DNA of 64,000 nt from Nicotiana tabacum (Eukaryota > Streptophyta > Magnoliopsida > Solanales > Solanaceae). The stretch spans positions 7,736,722-7,800,721 of the forward strand of contig NC_134095.1 in the NCBI RefSeq assembly GCF_000715075.1. Reading direction: 5' to 3'. A model generated the notes under the pieces. That model saw only the letters and a list, made by a program, of their open reading frames with translations, did not search any database and was not told the DNA's origin. The translations under genes and the position numbers were made by a program. Of the stretch, positions 56,608-64,000 are shown in pieces (position 1 is the stretch's first letter; the number at the start of each line of letters is the position of its first letter).

Positions 56608-58989
56608 AAGAATGTCGACTTGCATCCTACGCCCTCAGCAAGGCCATTTGTCCATTTAATGCAGCTAGCTCCGCCTCCAGTTCTTTGACACGCCCATCAA
56701 GCCCTGCAACCTTACGACCAGAGGCCTCCCTCTCTTTAGCCAGCTCCGACCTGCAAACGCGGAGGGCGTTCTCCAAAGATGCGGTTCCAGAAATAGCTGC
56801 CGCCAACTTATTAGTGCCAACACTCAGCTCACCCTTAAGCCCCTCTACCTTTGCTTCCTTCGCATTCAACTAAGCGGTCAAACCGGCCACCTTTGCCTGC
56901 AAGTCGACATTTTCGGCCATCACCCCCTACTCAACTCAAGTTCGTCGTCCTTTACTTTAAGGGAAGCCTCGAGCTCACTATTGCGAGCAATAGCTTTCAC
57001 GAGCTTCTCATCCCGCTCCTTCAACTCTTTGATCTTATGCTCCAGTTGGTCCTCCCGCTGTTTGTGCCCCTCACGAAACAACTGAAACTCAGGGTTCTGA
57101 TGATAAATGTCGGCCATCGCACGGTGCTTAGCACGATACTGTTGATATTTGGACGACATCTTCTCATAAAGGCCCGTCCTTTTTCTCTCCCTACGCTCTC
57201 GCTCAATCTCCATGACAAGGGTCTGATAAAAAAGGGGAGAAGTTAGAAACAAAGTGTAGAACGACGATTACCACACAAACCCAATGACGAAAAGGGGAGG
57301 AAAGGCACCTATCTGCAAAGCAATACCCGCAACCTTCTGAGACAACTCCACGTCGTTCATCGCCCTAAGTACCTCGTTCTTAGGGGAAGCACATAGAGGA
57401 GCTAGAGCAGATGCCACTTGCTCGCAGTTCAGCAGCAAGTTGTAATCCCCCGGAATGACTATGTGATGATCAGACCCTTCCGTTTTGATCTTCACATGAG
57501 TATGGCGACCCACGAACTCATTGACATCCTCTGGGTCGACATCTGAGCCTGAGCCGTCACCCTCAACACAGCGACCTCCAATATTGGATGATGCACCGCC
57601 CTCAGTTGAGCGCATCGAGCCAGCTCGTAGGTAAGCTCCTTCCACTTGGGGAGACCTCCCCGACAAGATGGGCTCCTGGGTTAGCTCCTTCCACTTGGGG
57701 AGACCTCCCCGACAAGATGGCATCAGCCATAAAAGTGGGCGCGGGTGCTGTCTGCGACATCCTGCTTCTGTCAGCATCTACGGCCACGCCCTTCCCAAGC
57801 TCCATCCTTCTCCTCTTTCTCGATAGCGGTTCCTCCCCGTTAGAGGACTCGTCCAAAAGATGTGAAGCCGGTACTGAAGAGGCCTCCTCCCTCACGACCA
57901 CGACTCAAGAGGGACCTTCTAATTGAATAGGTTAAGGATGGCCCTCTCGAACAGACTCACTCAAAACAAATTGCGCGTCTGCAACAGCAACGACCTGTCG
58001 AAATGCAGGGACTGACACCTTCCGCCTGGAAGCTCCATGACCTGTCATCACGAAGGGTCGTATTAATAAACAAGGTCATACGACCAACAAAGTGGTAAGG
58101 AAAGTATTTACCAGAAGAGACTCTATGGCCGTAATGCTTCACGAAGGCGGACCAATCACGAGTCTCTGCTGCATGAGGCAACAGACGGGCCACCCAACCC
58201 TTGATATTCGCAATAGGGTGAGGAGGACGCCCCAGAGCTGCGAACAGAAAACAAACAAACTTTAAAATGAATACAGACAAAGGAAGAATAAAGCAAGCGG
58301 TGACACTCACGAGTCTCATTCCATCGCTCCGGGAACCTGGCGGAATCAGAAATGACATGTTCTGTTTTGACATAGAAGTACTTGTGCCAAAACTTGTGGC
58401 TTGCCCGGTCATCTATTCCGACCACCAGCCCTTTCGTGCCACGAAGCCTCAAATGCACCATGGTACCCCTATGGAAGACGGACGTGAACAGGTGCAAAAG
58501 GTGGTGGACAGAAACGTTACACTCCACCAACTCTGCATACTTGGTCAGCAGAAGAAGTACCTTGAGCGTATATGGCGAAATTTGTGCCGGACAAACTTGG
58601 TAGAACCTACAGAATTCTTCCACTAAGGGGAAGAGAGGAAGTGTATGACTGATCATAAAAGGGTACTCATAAAAAGCGCAGTACCCAGGTCTGTGGACAT
58701 CCACGTAATCCCTCCCTGCCGGAACCATTTCTACATGAGTGGGAATGCTATATTTTACATGAAGAGCATCAATATGAACTTGCTCCGTCTTAGAAAATAC
58801 GGGGTCCGGAGTAAGAGGGGGATCTTTGAGGAAGTTACTTCGGGATGAGGGATGCCTCGGTAGTAACTCCTCCACCATAAGAAGGTTGTCACCCTCTTCT
58901 ACCACTGTATCTTCGCCGCCAGAAGGGGGCGTCGTGGATAACGGGGCGACTTCAGGAACCTCTTCACGAGAACGACGAGACCTCGACAT
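56608..58989 (-). pseudogene. Antisense gene of element E: gypsy-type transposon-associated protein with coiled coil
   Basis: ATG at 58989 opens 226 codons (MSRSRRSREEVPEV...) with PLFPLVEEFCRFYQVCPAQI and YTLKVLLLLTKYAEL, resembling Pfam Transposase_28 (putative gypsy-type transposon) by memory. Introns: 58238-58310 (GTGAGT...CAG) and 58042-58111 (GTAAAT...CAG), both phase 1. Exon 2 encodes ANIKGWVARLLPH and WSAFVKHYGHRV. Exon 3 soon meets a stop near 57930. Downstream segments at 57900-57270 are shifted; 57252-56627 encodes a long coiled coil (QREDQLEHKIKELKERDEKL; GLDGRVKELEAELAALNG). Extra ORFs antisense to pol are known in Tat elements and have no established function. Here it is split by element F and broken by stops. 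Confidence 0.72.
57635..57732. repeat. 49-bp tandem duplication in the antisense gene
   Basis: GCTCCTTCCACTTGGGGAGA and the following CCTCCCCGACAAGATGG occur at 57635 and again at 57684. The 49-bp period is not a multiple of three, so it shifts the frame. Confidence 0.88.
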
Positions 58990-59151
58990 AATATCGTTCA
59001 AAGGAATGTTAACACAAAAGGAGGAAGGAAGAAGAACCTTCGAACAAAGAACGTAAGAAGAAACAGAAGGGTATGAGAGCAAAGTAGGAAGAGTGAAAGA
59101 AGTTATCAAGAGTGAAATGGCCAAAGTTTTTCGAAAAATCAAACACTTCAC

Positions 59152-59160
59152 CTATTTATA
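59152..59160 (-). promoter_or_regulatory. TATA box of the antisense gene in element E
   Basis: The minus strand reads CCCTATAAATAGGTGAAG. About 30 bp downstream lies a pyrimidine-rich leader (TTTCACTCTTGATAACTTCT) that runs to the ATG at 58989, giving a predicted leader of about 135 bases. This is a textbook plant core promoter and lies outside the LTR. Confidence 0.6.
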
Positions 59161-59428
59161 GGGTTGGGTGGCGCCAGAATCGAGGCGGCAGGTCACAAAG
59201 AAGCACAAGAATCGAAGCATCAAGTCGTCAATTCCTGCCTAAAAAACCTGCGTGATGATGACGCACGTGAAGCTGACATCATTTCCCGGTAAAGTGTATC
59301 ACTCGATGTGTTTCCGAATACGCTGACCGTCCCTCGTTTTCCACGTCGTAACATTTCAATGGATCAAATTTCTCCATAAGAACGCATGAAGTTCGCTCAT
59401 CGAGGATGCACCCGTTTGCAACCCCCAC

Positions 59429-59444
59429 AAGCGGAGGGACTAAT
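59429..59444 (+). promoter_or_regulatory. Polypurine tract of element E
   Basis: AAGCGGAGGGACTAAT directly precedes the right LTR. Confidence 0.75.
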
Positions 59445-59856
59445 TGTTTGGGTCCAAATTTGATCAACCACGACCAACGACGAGTACGACAAACGACAGG
59501 GTCTCTTTGAGTCGGCATCTCGAGGGAGACGACCTTAATGCAAAGAAGAAACTGTACGACCCTTGTAATAGTGTAAGCCCATTAGGGGACATTAGGAATA
59601 TTCCGTCGAATATTCTTTGTATTTTGTCTTTTACAATTTAGAAGAGTTTCTCTCTTAGTATAAAAATGGAACAATAACCTTATAACAGAGGAGGGAGTAC
59701 TTTAGAGAGATTATGATTCTTGTGTGAAAAGATACTTAAGGACCGTCTTCTCTTTATCTGTTATTCTTTCTAGAAATTATTATATTAAGCTAAGATTTAC
59801 CCCTTTATTTTTGATTGATTTGTTAAAAAAAGTTTTAATATTTTTTGAGTCAAACA
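59445..59856 (+). repeat. Right LTR of element E
   Basis: TGTTTGGGTCCAAATTTGAT...GAGTCAAACA, nearly identical to 39098-39507 over its length. Confidence 0.92.
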
Positions 59857-59861
59857 CTTAC

Positions 59862-60510
59862 CAATGTAGCCTACCTATTTTTGTAAACTACGGGCCAAAA
59901 ATGTAGAAGGCACTAAGTAGCAAGGAGCTAGAATTCATGGTTGGAATGTAAATCGTTAATTAATAAGGTATCAGTTCTATAAGGTTTCAATAAGGTATGA
60001 GGATTGTAACCGAAGACTAAACCAAGTGATATTTTACTTGGTTAATATGCTAAATATAAATGGCAAGTAAATAATACCGTAAAAATAAAACTTCAAATAC
60101 AAAAACTTTTAGGACGTTTTACATAATTTAAATAACAAAAACTTATATAAGCAAGATTTTAGTTGATTTTAAAGTCGAAAATAATTAAATGATTATTTTG
60201 TGTAGTGTATACTCTATTTTAAAGGGTAAGACTTAGGGTATTGTGAATAATTAAATGACAATTCACAATAGTGCATCTCTCCCAAAAATTATAATAAAAT
60301 AAACCAGAAAAGCTACTAGAGTGCCAAGAAATCAGAAATGGTTATCAGGTGACTTAATTAACTTTTGATAATCTAATTAAAAACTTTAATTAAACACAAC
60401 TCGAACAACAACTCGTAATTGATCCACAGTATCAATAATGACAAATCACACTCCAAAAATTTAGGATAAAAAAGCAAGAACTCAATGGACTTCATAACGT
60501 GCAAGGTGCT
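59862..60510. other. Intergenic, AT-rich, no gene seen
   Basis: Right flank of element E. No ORF with motifs and no clear repeat ends. Confidence 0.5.
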
Positions 60511-60512
60511 GG

Positions 60513-60638
60513 TAACAACAACAACCGAGTAAAATCCCACAAGTAGGGTCTAGGGAAGTTAAAGTGTACACAAACCTTATCCCTAACCGAGGGAATAGAG
60601 AGGTTATTTCCGATAGACTCTCGGCTCAAGAAGAAAAA
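60513..60638 (-). mobile_element. TS-type SINE, 5'-truncated
   Basis: The plus strand starts AACAACAACAACCGAG and contains AAAATCCCACAAGTAGGGTC, then TTTCCGATAGACTCTCGGCT. On the minus strand this is the 3' part of the tobacco TS SINE, ending in TTG repeats. The tRNA-like 5' part is absent, so the copy stops at about 60638. No target duplication could be seen. Confidence 0.75.
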
Positions 60639-60872
60639 AGAGACAATATATCAATACCATCAACAGAAACCATAAAAATAATGGCATAATATTGTTAGAT
60701 AACGAACTAATTACGATGACTACAAATAGTTCTTTTAATTACTTTCACATAGAAGGAGCATTTTTAAGAAAATTGCAGAAAACAGAAATTGAAAAAAGAT
60801 TTACAACAAGTCAATTAGCAATGTGAAATTTGAAGACCTAATCCTTCCAATTTGTTGCGACTCCTAGCACTT

Positions 60873-61597
60873 CTAGTCTTCAAGTGGTTGGTTGAAATGT
60901 AAAATCCTTTTCTTACCTTGGAAATAAAACTTCATGGTAAGAGCCTTATAATCAAGCTTTATATCCTCAAGAGTCGTTAGCCACTGGTCTCCTAATACCA
61001 TGTCACAATTTCTCAAGGGAAGTAGATATAACTCCTCCACACTAAACAGTGTACCTTGTAGTAACAATTGGAAGTTGTTGCATACTCTGAATGTCGCCTA
61101 CCCAGTATGTACATGAACAGGTCGAGTCTTGATTGGAAATGTGTCACAACCTAGCTTAGCTGCCACGGATTCATCAATAAAATTGTGCGTACTCCCTTTA
61201 CATACAAAGATATTCAGAGGTTGCGTCCTATGGTAACCAGGGATGCGGACTATTAGGCATGGTCCAAATATTTTTCTACAGCGATCGAGCATATTTTCAT
61301 GTATATATTTTAATTTATTAGCTGATCTTCAGTATCATCTCCGAGCAAAAGCAATTGCATGTGTTTAATGCATTTGTTGCCAGGAGTACAACCTTTCTCA
61401 CAAAATAAAGGGAGACCTTTGGGTGGCTCACTAAGTTCAGTGGTGATTAGGGTTTTTCCGCGTCCCTTCATATTCTCCTCCTTAAGGAAATCAAATAGTA
61501 AGAGTATCAATTCATACAATAGACAAGGTCGAGTTAAGAGTAAGACCATTAAAACTTCTACTTTAGGCTCCAAGAAGGAGCCAAAATATTGCAACAT
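60873..61597 (-). pseudogene. Gag knuckle and protease relic of a further gypsy element
   Basis: From 61597 the minus strand has a Cys-rich block CEKGCTPGNKC followed by HMQLLLLGDD. After a frameshift, VRIPGYHRTQPLNIFVC and KGSTHNFIDESVAAKLGC match the retropepsin region, but the catalytic Asp of the usual L-I-D-S-G-S is replaced by Cys-Lys before GST. After a stop at about 61096, LYLLPLRNCDMVLGDQWL and EDIKLDYKALTMKF complete the protease-like fold. The sequence style is that of Reina/CRM-type chromoviruses rather than element A or F. Nothing of RT is found to the left. Confidence 0.68.
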
Positions 61598-61619
61598 ATT
61601 TACTAGCTAACACACTTAC

Positions 61620-62389
61620 AATAAGATAGAAACTAAAGTATCTATGCGACAATTTAGTATTTTGCATATTCAAGTTGACAAATTACTTGGAAAGGAGATT
61701 TATTACACTTCTAATGTCATGAACATAGAAGGAAATGATAAATTTTTATTTTATTACTTGAAAAGGTAAAATCCTTGTGTCATGAAGAAAATAATGAAGT
61801 TTTTATTTTATTAATTGAAAAAGCCAAATGATGAACACATGGAAATAACGAAACTAATACTTAAACGTAACTTAACAATGATGGTGGTATTTTTGTGTTG
61901 AATAAGTTTATATTAAAGAAAAAAAATCAAATAATGCATATAAAAAGGATAGAAAATTCAATCAACAATTTATGTTGGAGTTTCATCCTTTCTATAATAT
62001 AGTAACACTATATAATTTTTATAATTAGCATAAATAAAAGGTTCAATTTCTTCTAGATTTGTTTGAGATTGTTCAAACGAGTGAGTAAATAAGTTAAATT
62101 CTCTCTCTCATTAATTTGTAAATGTATCTACCCTATTGGTTATGACTTGTCCTACTTTATATACATTATTGTTTTATTTTTATGAATTAATTATTTTTAG
62201 TTCTCATTAAAAAAAAATATTTGAAGGAATTAATTCTTAAAAAATTATACATGAATTAAAAAACTTATGGTATATTATTAAACTTTGACTCTATGCCACC
62301 GCTTTTATTGAGTCGCCTAATAATAGAGACAAGATTTTTTTTGGAAAATCAAGTGAAGTGAGGAGTTTTACCCCCCATAGAGTTTTGTA
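61620..62389. other. AT-rich gap inside or beside the gypsy relic
   Basis: No coding similarity. The full element would have gag here, so this may be replaced or heavily decayed sequence. Confidence 0.4.
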
Positions 62390-62557
62390 TTATACCTGAA
62401 GCGATTCCTTCATCTCTTGAATCGTTTGATCAAACTTGTCCAGTATGGCATTCAATTCTCCGAACAGCCTCTCGATTAGCGCACGCATTTCTGTCATCTC
62501 CATTTCAGCAGTTGTGATTTTCTTGTTGCCTTTAAACATCTCTGAGCAAGGAGAAGA
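62390..62557 (-). pseudogene. Possible gag N-terminus of the same gypsy relic
   Basis: The minus strand reads MEMTEMRALIERLFGELNAI and LDKFDQTIQEMKESLQV, a short coiled coil like the start of Reina/CRM gag proteins. A longer start at 62629 is possible but reads as low-complexity. Orientation and position fit the protease relic at 60873-61597. Evidence is weak. Confidence 0.4.
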
Positions 62558-62629
62558 ATAGAAAAGAATACAGAGAGGAGCTTGTGGGGTTTTTTTTCCT
62601 TCACTCTGCAACAGAGAGGAGTACAACAT

Positions 62630-63105
62630 ACATATATTTATATTTTATAGTACTAGTTCCCGGTGTCCACTGCCTTCTTACTTTCCCTTCTTTTTAGTTG
62701 CTACTATGCATAAAGTGGTAGTATTAGAATTGGTTCATAAATCAAAATCTTATAATATGCTAATTGAGTATTGAAAATTTCTTGGACTCTGGATGTGTAA
62801 TTTTGCCCACGCTGGATTACAATTGTATTCCAATAATAATCCCAAGGCAATGGAGTAAATTGTGAGATCAGTCTTGATTTAAACTTCAATTTTCGATATG
62901 CCAATATGATATAAAGCTTTTTTTTTAAGGTTAGCATAACACTAAGCAGAGTAAATAAAATGAAAAAGGTCCAAAATACTCTTGAACTATGCGAAATTGA
63001 GCAGATTTGTCCGTCATTATTAATTGGGCACAAACGCTTGCCCTTGCCGTTCAATACTTGCTCCAAATATGCCTTTATTTTGAACGGCCCCACATGGAGT
63101 GTATA
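62630..63105. other. Intergenic with a common Solanaceae repeat end
   Basis: The stretch AAAAAGGTCCAAAATACTCT followed by TGAACTATGCGAAATTGAGC (62964-63004) resembles the terminus of widespread non-coding repeats. The 156-codon minus frame at 62704-63174 runs through this repeat into the next LTR and is not credited as a gene. Confidence 0.45.
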
Positions 63106-63979
63106 TGTCACGACCCAAAATCTACTAAGGGTCGTGATGGCGCCGGACACTACTGTCAGGCAAGCCAACACCAAGAAGTTAATTAAATTCCCATTTTAGT
63201 ATTTATTAAAATCATTTCTTTTACGCATTAAACAATAAATATTGAAATTCACTGAAATAAAAATGATGTCTTTAACAAACTTAATATTGAATAATCCCAT
63301 AATCATCCCAGAACACGTTGTCACAAGTGCATGAGCAATTTCTAGGAAATAAAATGAAATACAACAACTGTCCGGAATACAATTTTGGACAGAAAAGAAA
63401 ATACAATACTCTGAAGGAGACTCTGCTGGCTGCGGGTCGTCTCGAGAGATGCAACTCATATAAGTCTCTGTGTCAACCATGCTGCTGCACCCAACAAGGC
63501 CACTAGACATAAATGTGCCTGTGCAACAAAAATGCACAGCAAGTGTAGTATGAGTACGAAAACAACGCGTACCCAGTAAGTATCCAGTCTAACCTCGAAG
63601 AAGTAGTGACGAGAGGTCGACTTCGATACTTACTAGTGGTCCAATAATATCAAATACAGTGAGGAAATGAATAAATATGAAACAGAGCAGATATATGAAA
63701 TAAACCTATATAAAATACGTGGTACAATTTCCTTCTTTACAATTTTAATCAAACTCTCAACTAGCAAGTTCCCTCCGTAATCGGAGCATATATATATATA
63801 TAGATATAGTAGATTTCATCAAAGAGGTTGTCATAATTCAAATCAGGGAAAAACCCTCAGATACACTGGCTTCTTGCCAAATATTACGCACGATTCCATG
63901 AGGATAATATATATATTGGAGATTTTATAAATTCAAAAAGTCTTTTTCCCCAATTTAAAATGTCATGTGGAAATAAAAA
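63106..63979 (-). repeat. LTR related to that of element A
   Basis: It starts TGTCACGACCCAAAATCTAC and shares GTCGTGATGGCGCC-like and CAGGCAAGCCAACA blocks and TCTAACCTCGAAGAAGTAGT with element A's LTR (TCTAACCTCGG region near 3765). No primer site lies to the left (GGAGTGTATA precedes it), so it is a solo LTR, or the 3' LTR of an element lying to the right. It is cut by, or ends at, the sequence starting 63980. Confidence 0.68.
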
Positions 63980-64000
63980 TGTAACGATCCGCCCGATCGT
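63980..64000. repeat. Start of another LTR-like repeat at the window edge
   Basis: TGTAACGATCCGCCCGATCG resembles a common Solanaceae LTR start (TGTAACGATCC). Only 21 bases are visible. Confidence 0.4.

Larger units (their letters stand above)
39098..59856 (+). mobile_element. Element E: Tat-lineage Ty3/gypsy retrotransposon with antisense gene
   Basis: LTRs of about 410 bp (39098-39507 and 59445-59856) are flanked by CTTAT (39093-39097) and CTTAC (59857-59861), matching 4 of 5. The plus strand carries primer site, gag, protease, RT, RNase H, a second archaeal-like RNase H and integrase. The second RNase H and an extra ORF between integrase and the 3' LTR are recognised traits of Tat elements. 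Tandem arrays and a long minus-strand gene lie between integrase and the 3' LTR. Element F has inserted at 46770-56607. All plus-strand ORFs carry stops. Confidence 0.92.

Noticed and set aside
62704..63174. 156-codon minus-strand ORF
   Set aside because: It spans a common repeat and the start of an LTR, and has no domain or codon pattern of a gene.

Overview
This window is plant nuclear repeat DNA, most likely from a Solanaceae species and plausibly Nicotiana. The evidence is a TS-type SINE 3' end, a SolS-like SINE with a perfect target duplication, Ogre/Tat and Tekay-type Ty3/gypsy elements, and AT-rich MITE-littered intergenic DNA. I recognise no intact host protein gene, tRNA or rRNA. Nearly everything that reads as coding belongs to decayed LTR retrotransposons. 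The genus is inference; the element classes follow from motifs and termini seen directly.

Layout. (1) 1-20080 is a three-deep stack on the minus strand. Element C (15810-20080) is an ancient Tat-lineage gypsy element. Element A (1-15809, continuing off the left edge) is a Tekay-like gypsy element that appears to sit inside C. Element B (4493-15516) is an Ogre-like element inserted into the 5' LTR of A. B keeps its extra ORF1, gag and protease but has lost reverse transcriptase, RNase H, integrase and most of its 3' LTR. (2) 20081-39097 is intergenic DNA holding a SINE (21651-21850, 14-bp TSD), a complete but coding-dead Ty1/copia element D (22142-28042, TSD TAATA), a hAT-type MITE with a Stowaway-type MITE inside it, two larger terminal-inverted-repeat elements, a 750-bp tandem duplication, and a GC-richer patch resembling organellar plasmid DNA polymerase. 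(3) 39098-59856 is element E, a Tat-lineage gypsy element with 410-bp LTRs, gag, protease, RT, two RNase H domains, integrase, a 90-bp tandem array and a long antisense gene. Element F (46770-56607), a Tekay-type chromovirus with 2.0-2.3-kb LTRs and a chromodomain, has inserted into that antisense gene. (4) 59857-64000 holds a TS SINE end, a gypsy gag/protease remnant and the start of further LTRs.

Most interesting features. Element E carries, opposite to its own gag-pol, a gene-like unit with its own TATA box, leader, a 226-codon open first exon, two short introns with consensus borders, a long coiled coil and an acidic C-terminus. The coding signal continues in frame across the later insertion of F. 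A pyrimidine-rich motif in the 3' untranslated region is shared by the copia element D (two copies) and the gypsy element E (one copy). The stops that I could read in context in several elements are mostly those expected from C-to-T or G-to-A change, fitting long silencing by methylation. I find no convincing new defence or metabolic system.
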